Shown in pieces: positions 21,511 through 32,592 of a DNA stretch of 64,000 nucleotides (the first letter of the stretch is position 1; every line of letters begins with the position of its first letter). A model generated the notes under the pieces. That model did not search any database, had not been told where the DNA came from, and saw nothing but the letters and a program-made list of their open reading frames with translations. A program made the translations under genes and the position numbers. The stretch covers positions 8,744,001 through 8,808,000 of the forward strand of contig CM043942.1 in assembly GCA_014529385.2 (NCBI GenBank). Reading direction: 5' to 3'. Source of the DNA: Adiantum capillus-veneris (lineage: Eukaryota > Streptophyta > Polypodiopsida > Polypodiales > Pteridaceae).

Positions 21511-22688
21511 ATGGTTGACAATAGTAAAGAGATTGAAATTAATGTTGATAACTTTGATTTTGCTAATGAGCAAACTACTAATGATGCCCCGATGCTGTTA
21601 ACTATCTTCTTTCTAGGCTTCAACAAGCCATGGGTACTCTATCCCTCCAAAGTGAAGTGCAACGGTAGCTTCATGCTCATGGGATTCTCCAAGATCCCCA
21701 CCATGACAAGAGAACACCTAGGAAGCCTCCTTGTGAGACTTCCAAAAGAGGTCTCTCTCCGATTTGGGAAGAAGAAGAGGATCCCTATGAAGGGCTCAGA
21801 AATTTGCTCCTTGATGACGCATCTCCTTCTCAAAGGAGAATTCAAGAGCCTCCCCCAAAGGAACCAGAAAGAAGTGAGTCTCCCGCCACCTCGGTGGAGA
21901 TAGCTCCACGAAGAGGGCGTGCTAAACGCTCTCCATCGCCTCCAAAACGGAGAAGACCATCGCATACTTCTCGACACCATACTTCAAAGAGAGATGACAA
22001 AAAGCAAGAGAAGAAAAAGGCGAGAAAGAGGGACACCCTCTTCATCATCTTCTCCATCCTCTTCCTCGTATGAAAGTGATGGTGAAGACAAAGAAGATCA
22101 AGGAAAGAAAAAGGCGAGAAAGAGGTCACCCTCTTCTCCATCTTCCTCAAATTCTTCATCTTCTGAAGAAAGTGATGGTGCAACCTTTGAACCATCAAAA
22201 AGAAGAGGCCATAAGAGATCCTATGCGCGTGGAAGAGGTCGTCCAAGCTCAAGAAATTCAAAGAGGGAGGGAAGAGCATCTCTTTCCTTACCTATGATGG
22301 CACTTTTGGTGCTACAGACAGAGTCTTGGCCTTTATCCAACAATTCAATGTGGCATTTGGAGATGAGGGCTTCATGGAGTACTCTAAGCTACGCCATGTA
22401 GCTATGCACTTTTAGAAGTCTTCCAGGAAATGGTGGTCTAGCCTACGGACCAAAGGTAAAGCTCCATGAACATGGAAAGCTTTAACAGCTTCCATCACGA
22501 AGCAGTTTTTAGCCACCGATGCCAAAGAGAAAGTACTCACCGAATTGTGAAGCTTAAAGCTCTCTCCCTATGAATCCATTCACAAATATGTAGACAAGTT
22601 TTGGGACCTACAACTCAAAGCCACTGTCTTCAAAAAGTTGGATTTTCGAGAGAAAAAGCAACAATTTTGTGCGGGCTTAACTGAATAA
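21511..22688 (+). pseudogene. Element 1 gag (capsid part)
   Basis: ATG at 21511 gives VDNSKEIEINVDNFDF and then a frame shift near 21593. Downstream is a strongly basic, Ser-rich region (about 21950-22230; KKKARKRSPSSPSSS, SSSSEESDGATFEPSKRR) resembling RS-type RNA-binding tails. Then comes the gag fold: GTFGATDRVLAFIQQF, LSPYESIHKYVDKFWDLQLK and KKQQFCAGLTE. A TAA at 22686 ends it, with the frame continuing beyond as zinc knuckle and protease. Element 2 has the same TAA. Confidence 0.75.
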
Positions 22689-23501
22689 ATGGTGGAGTAT
22701 GTCAACTCCCAAAGGCCATGCACCATATCGGCGGTTATACACCATACTATGGTGGCCTCTCGAATCAATTTCCAAACAGGGGCTAAGAGGAATTCTAAGC
22801 CCCCTGAAAACAAGGGTTCCAATGAGACTAAGGGGAAGGACAATGTCCAAAAGTCTCCTAAGGGCAACTCCAACAAAGCTAAAGAGAAGGGAGTTTATAA
22901 AGGCAAAAATAAACTCTCTCCTGAAGAGCTTGAGCGTTATCGCAAGGATAACCGGTGTTTTAAGTGTGGCCAACAAGGACATGCATACCGCGCTTGTCCC
23001 CAAAAGAACAACCACCATGATCCTACTAGAGCTACCTTGGTCGAAATCCAAGAGGAGGAAACTCACCACAAAGGATATCCTCTATTCCATTCTTGGGAAA
23101 AGGTAAGAGAACATGATGCTTTTATTCTCTTTGACCCCGGTTCTACTCATAATTTTATATCTATAGAGTTGGCCACCAAGCTAGGCATACAAACCTACGA
23201 GATGGGAGATGTCCTACCTGCAGATGGTGCTTTCAAGGGGCAAGAAGCTTCAGTCACTCCCTTAATCGGGAAATTGACGCTCCATGTCCAAAGCTATGTG
23301 GACAAAGAGGACTTCTTTATCTCTCCTCTCAAGCATGAGGATGTAATCCTACAGGCACCATGGTTTGATAGCATAGCTACCAATGTTAAATTCACTAAAA
23401 GAAGAATCTCCTTTAAGTTCAGAGAAAAGGATATGTATATAGATGCTAAGGAAATGGGTAACACTATACCCATTGTACATACACAAGCTTTCAACAAGTA
23501 A
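22689..23501 (+). pseudogene. Element 1 zinc knuckle and aspartic protease
   Basis: An open 270-codon frame. A Lys-rich linker leads to a canonical zinc knuckle CFKCGQQGHAYRAC (about 22959-23000). The protease loop is FDPGSTHNFIS near 23130-23165. The Ala before Gly is Pro here, whereas element 2 keeps DAGSTHNF, so this copy is probably inactive. HEDVILQAPW at about 23335 is the C-terminal hydrophobic loop. The frame ends TAA at 23499; RT continues in the same frame after it, as in element 2. Confidence 0.85.
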
Positions 23502-23519
23502 ATAAAGACCTCTATTTTC

Positions 23520-24680
23520 GTGTACATGAATTTTGTTAAAGATTCTCAAAATGAACCTAATGTTTTAACAAAAGAAAAAATACACAATCAAAAGGAATTA
23601 GAGTTATCCAATTTTCTCAAGGGGTTTCAAGATGTCTTCATTGATGACATCCCTTGTGAGCTACCTCCTAAACGAGGCAATGAGGACCATGCAATTCAAC
23701 TTCTTCCAGAAATTTCACCGCCTAACAAACCTCCTTATCGAGTTTCACAAGCTCAACAAGAGGAGATTATGCGGCAAGTGCATGAGTTAGTTGAGAAGGG
23801 CATGGTTAGGCCTAGCTAATCTCCATTTTGTTCTCCTGTGCTACTAGTGCAAAAGAAAGACGGCACATATCGTATGTGTGTCGACTATACAGCACTAAAT
23901 AGGATCACTATCAAGAATAGGTTTCCCATTCCACGGGTAGAAGACCTATTCGATAAGCTACAAGTGTCCACCTACTTTAGTAGGATTGACCTAAAAAGTG
24001 GCTATCATCAAATAAGTATAGTTGATCAAGACATTGTAAAGGCCGCATTTCGCACTACGTTTGGTCTTTACAAATAGATTGTCATGCCTTTTGGCTTGAC
24101 CAATGCACCAGCCACATTCAACCTCTTAATGGAGAAGCTATTCAGGCCTCACCCAACCTTTACTGGAGTGTTCTTTGATGATATCATCATCTACTCTAAT
24201 TCATTAGATGAACACAAGCGACACCTCCAGGTAATATTTCAAGTTCTAAGAGAGAATACACTTTATGTTAATCGAAAGAAAAGTGAGTTTTTCTTACAAG
24301 AGATTCAATATTTAGGTCACATTATCTCTCAAGATGGGATCCAAATGGATCCATCAAAGTTAGAGGTAATAAATGGATGACCTAAACCAAGGAATCTTCA
24401 TGAATTAGGAAGCTTTATAGGTATGTGCGCATACTATAGACGCTTCATAGAAAAGTTCTCACTAATAGCAGGACCATTACATGACCTAACAAAGAAAAAC
24501 GTTAGGTACACATGGTCTGCCAAGGAGAACAATGCTTTCGAAAAGCTTAAAGAAAAGCTTATCTCTCAACCTGTGCTTACATTACAGGATCTCTCAAAGC
24601 CATTTGAGGTCCAATGTGATGCTTGTGGTGATTGCCTTGGAGCTATTTTGCTTCAAGAAGGGCACGCCATTAGGCTATGA
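23520..24680 (+). pseudogene. Element 1 reverse transcriptase
   Basis: The frame shows PPYRVSQAQQEEI (23730), QKKDGTYRMCVDY (23850), STYFSRIDLKSGYHQI with the first catalytic Asp (about 23970), MPFGLTNAPATFN (24084), GVFFDDIIIYS with the other two (about 24170), and QYLGHIISQDGIQMD (24306). The same frame is cut by TAG in RPS*SPFC (23817), TAG in LYK*IVMPFGL (24076) and TGA near 24378. Only the 24076 stop is shared with element 2. Confidence 0.9.
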
Positions 24681-25258
24681 AAGTCAAAGACTCCACCCTG
24701 TTGAGCAAGCTCTAGGCATATATGAAAAGGAACTCCTCGCAGTTCTACATGCCTTAGACTCATGGAAGCACTATTTAATGGGGACTCCTTTCATTCCGCG
24801 AATGGATCACCAAAGTCTTAAGTACTTCATGATGCAGAACAAGCTCTCCGACAAACAAATGAGGTGGGCAAACTTTCTTTCACAATTTCATTTTCATATT
24901 GCTCACATTGCTGGCAAGCATAATCAAGTAGCCCATGCACTCTCAAGACGGCCAAGAGTGAATGCGGTTTCCATAGCAACTCACAATGATCTATCTTCTA
25001 TGATAGATGAGTATGCTATTGATTCTGATTTTAGAGATGTGATTTCAGCCCTTGCTCTAGGGAAGAAAGAGGGACCATTTACTTTACAAGATGGTTATCT
25101 TCTCTATGGCAATAGACTATGCGTTACTAGCTCACTACGTGAGAAAGTAAGGTACGAATCTCATGCTCCTCCTTATGCAGGGCGTAGAGGGATTCAGTCT
25201 ACCCTAAAGGGGATTGAAACATATTTCTATTGGCCTACCATGAAAGAAAACATATAAG
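24681..25258 (+). pseudogene. Element 1 RNase H and linker
   Basis: A frame shift at about 24665 moves the frame. Then YESQRLHPVEQALGIYEKEL, DHQSLKYFMMQNKLSD and HIAHIAGKHNQVAHALSRRP. Most Ty3 elements have VADALSR; here the Asp is His, also in element 2, so the final RNase H carboxylate is missing in both. The linker to integrase reads SDFRDVISALALGKKEGPFT and ends with a TAA at 25256. Confidence 0.85.
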
Positions 25259-26410
25259 AGTTTGTTTTTTAATGTGTGGTATGCCAAAAGACAAATTTTG
25301 ATAGAGGGAAGCAACTTGGATTGCTTCAACCTTTGCCAATCCCTAATTCACCATGGGAGAGGATATCCATGGATTTTATCTTTGGATTGCCTAAGTCTAT
25401 CCATGGGAATACGGGAATACGGAGGATAGTAGACAGGTTCAGTGAACAAGCTCATTTTATACCTATCAAAAAGACTATCAAAGCCCATCAAACAGCAACC
25501 CTCTTTATTTCACAAATCTTCAAGTACCATGGCTCGCCAATGTCATAAGTGTCGGATAGAGATCCTAGAATGAACAATAATTTCTGGAAGGGTCTCTTTG
25601 AGAATTTAGGAACAAGGCTAAACTTCTCTTCGGCCTATCACCCGCAAACGGATGGCCAAATTGAGCTAACATAACAATTCTCGATCTACTAAAAGCCTAT
25701 GTAACGGAAGTAGATCAAAGATCCCAATGGGAGAAGTACTTACCCTTAGTGGAGTATGTTTACGATAACACTGTACATACTTCCATGGGAAAATCACCTT
25801 TTGAGGTAATTGAGGGAAGATCAAAAAGCCCCGTGCTACTTAAGGTACACGGGAGGATCCTCGCTGCAAATGAGTATAGCCGAGACCTACAAGAATCTTT
25901 CCAAAATATTAAGGATGCTATCTCTATCTCACAGCAAAGGCAAAAGGCTATTGTTGACAAGCACTTTAGAACCCCAACCTTTAAAGAAAATGATTGGGTC
26001 TTATTAAAATTTCTCAAGGCTTGATTAAGGCACACGACGGGCAAGAATCCTATGGGACACCAAAAGTACTATGCTAAGTTAGCAAAAAGGTACTATGGTC
26101 CCTTCCGAATTCCTAGGCCAATCAATGAGATGTCCTATCAACTCAAGTTGCCCAACCATTGGCTCATACACAATGCTTTCCCTGTGAACCTACTAAAGCC
26201 TTACAAAGGAGAGCCACCACAAGAACCAACAATTGAAGACCCAGGAGATCGAGGACCAAGAAGAGGTGCTGCAGCCCGAGTCCATTCTCCGACATGAAGA
26301 CAAGGTACTAAGAGGTGGTAAGACTACCGACGATATCTTATTAAGTTTAAGAATTATCCTTTTGAAGATGCTAGATGGATGCAAGGCATAATTAAAGGAT
26401 AACCTAAACC
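25259..26410 (+). pseudogene. Element 1 integrase with chromodomain
   Basis: The zinc-binding part ends CVVCQKTNF (25273). The catalytic core shows SMDFIFGLPKS (first Asp, about 25365), VSDRDPRM (second Asp, about 25550) and [11 protein letters not shown] (Glu, about 25640). It is followed by KRYYGPFRI and [13 protein letters not shown] (about 26085-26180). The tail QPESILRHEDKVLRGG (about 26272) then, after a frame shift, RYLIKFKNYPFEDARWMQ (about 26330) is a chromodomain, which guides integration to chromatin marks in chromoviruses. Breaks: TAA at 25256 and 25545, and a 4-base deletion near 25665. Confidence 0.85.
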
Positions 26411-26798
26411 TTGTCAATGCTTACAATGCTTCCCAAGAGTAAGCAAATGTACAAATGTTAAAAATGAACAAAATTTTTGTCTTATATAAGACTCTCTTTT
26501 TCTTTATTGTGCACAAAAATGAAGTAGTATGCATGCTTAGATCAAGTTTGCAGAGACGACGTCTCCCGAAAACCAAGTACAGCTTGTCACTCTACTATGG
26601 AAGATGATAGGACTAATGTGCAAACATGCTTGTGGCAGCCTTATGCTCTCAAGCGCCAAATGGACTAGTCATCCATTGTGGAATGATGTCGTAGGGTAAC
26701 ATAAGGATCCTCTACCTGCTAAGAAAAGGACTAATGAATATGCTTTATCTTCTCTAGACCCCATAGTCGAGGACGATATGATTTCAAGAGAGAGGTAA
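26411..26798 (+). other. Element 1 3' untranslated region and polypurine tract
   Basis: No gene. It ends CAAGAGAGAGGTAA directly before the 3' LTR, the likely plus-strand primer. Related text occurs in element 0 at 14646-14985. Confidence 0.75.
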
Positions 26799-27176
26799 TG
26801 TCATAATAATCAATATCTAATTCTCCTAAATGATTTTCTCATGCTAAAATGATCATTTAATATGGGGAAGTGTCAAGGGAGAAAAATCTAGAATATTGGT
26901 TAAGCTAGCAAACCGGCCACGGTAGGGGATCCAAAGGAGGGAAAATAGGGATCCAAAGGGGGGGGCATCTGTAAAAGAGCCATGTGCAACAATGGGCTTA
27001 AAAGACCCTAAGGTTCAGCCCATTAAGACTTCCAAAATGCTAACGCTCCAAAATTCAAAGGTTGTGTCCAAAGGTCAAACATTGCGGGAATTGGATGCTT
27101 TGTGTGTGTCTTAAAAGTCTTTAGCAATCCCTACATAGGATGGGGCGAGCCTTGCAAGTAGGGGATGAGAGAGAAA

Positions 27177-27255
<79 letters not shown>

Positions 27256-28459
27256 ACGCACACAAGCTCCCTTTACACAAAGGGAATGAAGGACACATGT
27301 CAGCTCCCTATCCCAGATACCCACAAGGTGTACCCAATTCCTATTGGATGGCCTTGGAGGTGGACCAATAAGAATTAGGCTAGAGTAAATCTAGTTTAAT
27401 TAATTTAAAAACACTTAATAAAAGAACCAATAAGAATTAAGCTCTCTAGAAGACTATTGGACAGTCTCCAAAGGGGACCAATGAGCATTCAGCAGCCCAA
27501 TGGCTTGCCTGATTCCTATTGGCCCGGAGGCAAAGGGGTCCAATGAGAGTTTAGTTGCATTTATTAATTACCTAAAGCTCTCACAAAAGGGGAAAGGGGG
27601 ACACATGTCAGAAGGCTATCACTTATGCTGCTTAATTCCCATTGGCTAGGCCTGGGGAGGTCCAATAGGTCTATAGCATGAGTAATTAGCAAGGGACGTC
27701 GACCAAGAGAGAGAGGGGACGAATTTTTGCAAGGCATTATCACAAACACAATAACACAATCTCATGTGTGAGGTAAAGAAGACTCTCTCTCCTTCTCAAG
27801 CTTTAATGGAAAGCTTATCACCTACTCCAAGCTTGTGAGAAGGGAGGCCTACACCAACATTTCTTGGCTTTGTGATGCAAAACCAACCAAGAGCCAAGCT
27901 TCAATGCTTGCTCATCTCCTCTACCATGCTAATTACTAAGCTAAGCTATGCTAATAAAGTGATTATGTGAGGAGATGTACATCTTTCTCGTAAGAATACT
28001 CCTTCTTCCTCTCAATCTACTCTCATACCCCGCTAGCTCTCACAATCTTCGAAGGTGTGTGAGGTCTTGAGTCTGAGACCGTAAGGGAATTGATGTTGTG
28101 TTTCATAAGAGTTTTGCGTAGTGCATGAAGTTTCCATCTTCATTGCACTAGCTAGTATTGAAGGAACAAATAAATTGTATTGTAAAATGTCTCTCTTGAT
28201 GGGAGAAACCATAATACAAAGCCTTTTGGAGGGAGGACCGCCGGCTCCATGCAAATCCGGTCCTCAACTGTTGTCAATTGCTTTATTTCTCTCTCTTTTG
28301 AAGTATTGTTCATGCTATCTAACTAGGTGTTATGATTTTTGTTGCTTTCTCCACCCAAGCACTCTTGTTAATCTCATTAGGAATCTATTCTAATGAAATG
28401 CTCACTATGTTCATGCTATTTTCAGCTACACACAAGTTACTAGGCCATTAAATGTTACA
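26799..28459 (+). repeat. 3' LTR of element 1 (copy B)
   Basis: 1,661 bases, same TG...CA ends as copy A, followed by the target duplicate CAAAG. It has one unit of the segment duplicated in copy A. Confidence 0.95.
27179..27264 (+). repeat. (CA)n expansion in LTR copy B
   Basis: About 43 dinucleotides, the last part interrupted by CG (CACGCACACG). Copy A has only a few units at the same place, so the tract expanded after insertion. Confidence 0.95.
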
Positions 28460-28855
28460 CAAAGATATCTGAGATGACTTTAGCAGATCTCACCAAGGCC
28501 ATTCAAGAGAGTCTTAGAGACAATGGTGCTCCCAAAAAACAATCATATGTATCCAAGAACGGAGCAACAATGGTGCTCAGCATGTTATGGTCCGCATTGT
28601 ACAAGTGAATGCCGTACTTTTAGAGTAAAATTCAATGGGAATTGCAATGCCTGTGGGAGGTTTGGTCATCAAGCTAAGGATTGCATGTAGTATTTAAGCG
28701 CGCAATGGTCAATAGACCAACCTTGGCATGGACAGACACACCTCGAGTGCCTGCATTGATGCCGGCTCCACCTCTTGAACAAACATCACAACACATGGTC
28801 CCTAGGGCCCAAAATGTAGTTCAAACAACACCCTTACCACCTCCAGTGCTAGGAA
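28460..28855 (+). pseudogene. Ty3/gypsy gag, zinc-knuckle end (continues 18106-19327)
   Basis: After the target duplicate the gag resumes. WCSACYGPHCTSECRTF is followed by a perfect CX2CX4HX4C knuckle CNACGRFGHQAKDC (about 28640-28685), then TAG and a Pro-rich stretch to 28855. It is interrupted there by element 2 after AGGAA. The protease and pol that should follow are not found in the window. Confidence 0.8.
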
Positions 28856-30458
28856 TGTCATAATAATCAATATCTAATTCTCCTAAATAATTTTCTCATG
28901 TTAACTGATCATTTAATATGGGGAAGTGCCAGGGGAGAAAAAGCTAGAATATTGGTTAAGCTAGCAGACCGTCCACAGTAGGGATCCAAAGGATCGACAA
29001 TAGGGATTCAAAGGGGGGGCTATCTACAAAAGAGCTATGTGCAACAACGGGCTCAAAAGACATTAAGGTTCAGCCCATTAAGACTTCCAAAATGCTAAGG
29101 TTCCAAAATTCAAAGGTTGTGTCCAAAGGTCAAACATTAGGGGAATTGGATGCTTTGAGTGTGTCCCAAAAAGTCTTTGTCAAGCCCTACATAGGAGGGG
29201 GTGAGCCCAAGAAGTAGGGGATGAGAGAGAAACACTCACACATACTCACAAGCTTCATTTGTACACAAGGGGAAAGAGGGACACATGTCAGCTCCCTAGG
29301 CCAGATGCCCACAAGGTGTACTCAAATCCTATTGGATGGCCATGGAGGTGGACCAATGACAATTAGGCTAGAGTAAATCTAGTTTAATCAAATTTAAAAA
29401 CACTTAATAAAAGAACCGATAAGAATTAAGCTCTCTAGAAGACTATTGGACAGTCTCCCAAGGGGTCCAATGAGTATTCAGTAGCCCAATGCCTTGCCTG
29501 ATTCCTATTGGCCCGGAGGCAAAGGGGTCCAATGAGAGTTTAATTGCATTTATGAATTACCTAAAGCTCTCACAAAAGGGGAAAGGGGGACGCATGTCAG
29601 AATTCTATCACTTATGCTGCTTAATTTCCATTGGCTAGGCCTGGGGACGTCCAATAGGGTTGTACCATGAGCAAATAGCAAGAGGGGTCGACCAAGAGAG
29701 AGAGGCGGCTGATTTTTGCAAGGCATTATCACACACACACACACACACACTCACACAATCTCATGTGTGAAGAAAAGAAGAGTCTCTCTCCTTCTCAAGC
29801 TTTAATGGAGAGCTTACCACCTACTCCAAGCTTGTGAGAAGGGATGCCCACACCAACAACTCTTGGCTTTGTGATGCAAATCCAACCAAGAGCCAAGCTT
29901 CAATGCATGCTCATCTACTCTACCATGCTAATTACTAAGCTAAGCTATGCTAATATGAGTGATTATGTGAGAAGATGTACATCTTTCTCATAAGAATACT
30001 CCTTCTTCCTCTCAATCTACTCTCATACCCTGCTAGCTCTCACCATCTTCGAAGGTGTGTGAGGTCTTGGGTCTGAGACCGTGAGGGAATTGATGTTGTG
30101 TTTGATAATTTTTTTTGCTTAGTGTATGAATTTTCCATCTTCATTGCACTAGCTAGTATTGAAGGAACACAAAGAATTGTATTGTATAATGTCTCTCTTG
30201 ATCGGAGAAACCATAATACAAAGCCTTTTGGAGGGGGGACCGGCTCCATGCAAATCCGGTCCTCAACTGTTATCAATTGCTTACTTTCTCTCTCTTTTGA
30301 AGTATTATTCATGCTATCTAACTTGGTGTTATGCGTTTTGTTGCTTTCTCCACCCAAGCACTCTTGTTATTCTCATTAGGAAGCCATTCTAATGAAATGC
30401 TCACTATGTTCATGCTATTTTCCGCTACACACAAGTTACTAGACCATTAAATGTTACA
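28856..30458 (+). repeat. 5' LTR of element 2 (copy C)
   Basis: 1,603 bases, TGTCATAATAATC...ATGTTACA, followed by TTGGTATTCGAGC. It carries the CCAAT array and a short CA tract near 29731-29750. Confidence 0.92.
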
Positions 30459-30874
30459 TTGGTATTCGAGCACAAGGTTTCTCTTTTCTTGCTCAAGAAG
30501 GGAGGTCGTGAAGCTAGCTATAAATGGTTGGTACTATTAATAGCATATGATTATGTAGAATAGGGATTTTTCAGCCTTGCAGTGCGCCTATCTTTGTGTA
30601 GTTAACGGGGCATAACCATCGAGAGCTATGGTCTTAATAGTGGAGTATTAGGGGGCTTGCCTACCGTTTAACCACTTTTGAGCTATTAGAAGCTTGGCAG
30701 GAGCCGATGCTCTTTTGGTGTTGAACGACCCTCTCTTCTATTCCTTGCAATTAATGGTATTCGAGCCACGAGTATAGTAGCTTGAGTGCTTTTTCTAAAG
30801 GGGTAAAGAGGAGTAGCAACTAGGTCTTGAAGTGCCAAAGTACACGTAAAAAAATTACACCTAAAAGTTGTCAG

Positions 30875-31761
30875 AATGGCTGACAATAGTAAAGAGAGTG
30901 AAAATAATGTTGATAACTTTGATTTTGCTAATGAGCAAGCTACTAATGATGCCCCGATGCTTGTTAACTATCTTCTTTCTAGGATTCAACAAGCCATGGG
31001 CAATCTATCCCTCCAAACTGAAGTGCAATGACAGCTTCGTGCTCATGGGATTCTCCAAACTCCCCACCATGACTAGAGAGCACCTAGGAAACCTCCTTGA
31101 AAGACTTCCAAAAGAGGTCTCTCTCCGATTTGGGAAGAAGAAGAGGATCCCTATGAAGGGCTCATAAAATTTCTCCTTGATGACGCATCTCCTTCTCGAA
31201 GGAGAATTCAAGAGCCTCCACCGAAGCAACAAGAAAGAAGTGAGTCTTCTGCCACCCCGGTGGAGATGGCTACACGAAGACAGTGGGCTAAACGCTCTCC
31301 ATTGCCTCCAAAACGGAGAAGACCATCGCATCCTTCTCCACATCATACTTCAAAGAGAGATAACAAAAAGCAAGAGAAGAAAAAGCCAAGAAAGAGGACA
31401 CCCTCTTCATCATCTTGTGCATCCTCTTCCTCGTACGAAAGTGATGTTGAAGACAAAGAAGATCAAGGAAAGAAAAAGGCGAGAAAGAGGTCACCCTCTT
31501 CTCCATCTTCCTCAAATTCTTCATCTTCTGAAGAAAGTGATGGTGCAACCTTTGAACCATCAAAAAGAAGAGGCCATAGGAAATCCTATGCGTGTGGAAG
31601 AGGAAGTACTCACCAAATTGCGAAGCTTAAAGCTCTCTCCCTATGAATCCATTCACAAATATGTAGACAAGTTTTGGGAACTACAACTCAAAGCCACTGT
31701 CTTCAAAAAGTTGGATTTTGGAGAGCAAAAGCAACAATTTTGTGCGGGCTTAACTGAATAA
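30875..31761 (+). pseudogene. Element 2 gag, capsid centre deleted
   Basis: ATG at 30875 opens ADNSKESENNVDNFDF and ends at TGA in TEVQ*QLRAH. The basic Ser-rich region follows (31370-31590). At about 31600 roughly 300 bases present in element 1 (22235-22530) are missing, removing the centre of the capsid domain. LSPYESIHKYVDKFWELQLK and QFCAGLTE remain, then the same TAA as element 1 at 31759. Confidence 0.8.
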
Positions 31762-32574
31762 ATGGTGGAGTATGTCAACTCCCAAAGGCCATGCACCATA
31801 TCGGCGGTTATACACCATACTATGGTGGCCTCTCGAATCAATTTCCAAATAGGGGCTAAGAGGAATTCTAAGCCCCCTGAAAACAAGGGTTCCAATGAGA
31901 CTAAGGAAAAGGACAATGTCCAAAAGTCTCCTAAGGGCAACTCCAACAAAGCTAAAGAGAAGGGAGTTTATAAAGGCAAAAATAAACTCTCTCCTGAAGA
32001 GCTTGAGCGTGATCGCAAGGATAACCGGTGTTTTAAGTGTGGCCAACAAGGACATGCATACCGCGCTTGTCCCCAAAAGAACAACCACCATGATCCTACT
32101 AGAGCTACCTTGGTCGAAATCCAAGAGGAGGAAACTCACCACAAAGGATCTCCTCTATTCCACGCTTGGGAAAAGGTAAGAGAACATGATGCTTTTATTC
32201 TCTTTGACGCCGGTTCTACTCATAATTTTATATCTATAGAGTTGGCCACCAAGCTAGGCATACAAACCTACAAGATGGGAGATGTCCTACCTGCAGATGG
32301 TGCTTTCAAGGGGCAAGAAGCCTCAGTCACTCCCTTAATCAGGAAATTGACGCTCCATGTCCAAAGCTATGTGGACAAAGAGGACTTCTTTATCTCTCCT
32401 CTCAAGCATGAGGATGTAATCCTAGGGGAACCATGGTTTGATAGCATAGCTGCCAATGTTAAATTCCCTAAAAGGAGAATCTCCTTTAAGTTCAGGGAAA
32501 AAGATATGTATATAGATGCTAAGGAAATGGGTAACACTATACCCATTGTACATACACAAGCCTTCAACAAGTAA
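31762..32574 (+). pseudogene. Element 2 zinc knuckle and aspartic protease
   Basis: An open 270-codon frame, nearly identical to element 1. Zinc knuckle CFKCGQQGHAYRAC; protease FDAGSTHNFIS with the catalytic Asp-Ala-Gly intact; HEDVILGEPW. This is the better-preserved protease of the two. It ends TAA at 32572, at the position of the element 1 stop. Confidence 0.88.
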
Positions 32575-32592
32575 ATAAAGAGCTCTATTTCC

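Larger units (their letters stand above)
19328..28459 (+). mobile_element. Element 1: full-length Ty3/gypsy chromodomain-type retrotransposon
   Basis: The element is 9,132 bases long. Its 5' LTR (19328-21097) begins TGTCATAATAATC and ends ATGTTACA; its 3' LTR (26799-28459) has the same ends. The 5-base target duplication CAAAG is perfect (19323-19327 and 28460-28464). A tRNA-iMet primer site follows the 5' LTR. Internal order is gag, zinc knuckle, protease, RT, RNase H, integrase, chromodomain, the Ty3/gypsy order. Many stops and frame shifts make it non-autonomous. The LTRs show roughly 14 differences in their first ~300 aligned bases by eye. Confidence 0.95.

Noticed and set aside
21842-22279. 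145-codon minus frame rich in Ser, Leu and Phe
   Set aside because: Antisense shadow of the basic Ser-rich gag region of element 1; the same shadow occurs in element 2.
27165-27371. Thr-His repeat frame
   Set aside because: Translation of the (CA)n tract in LTR copy B.
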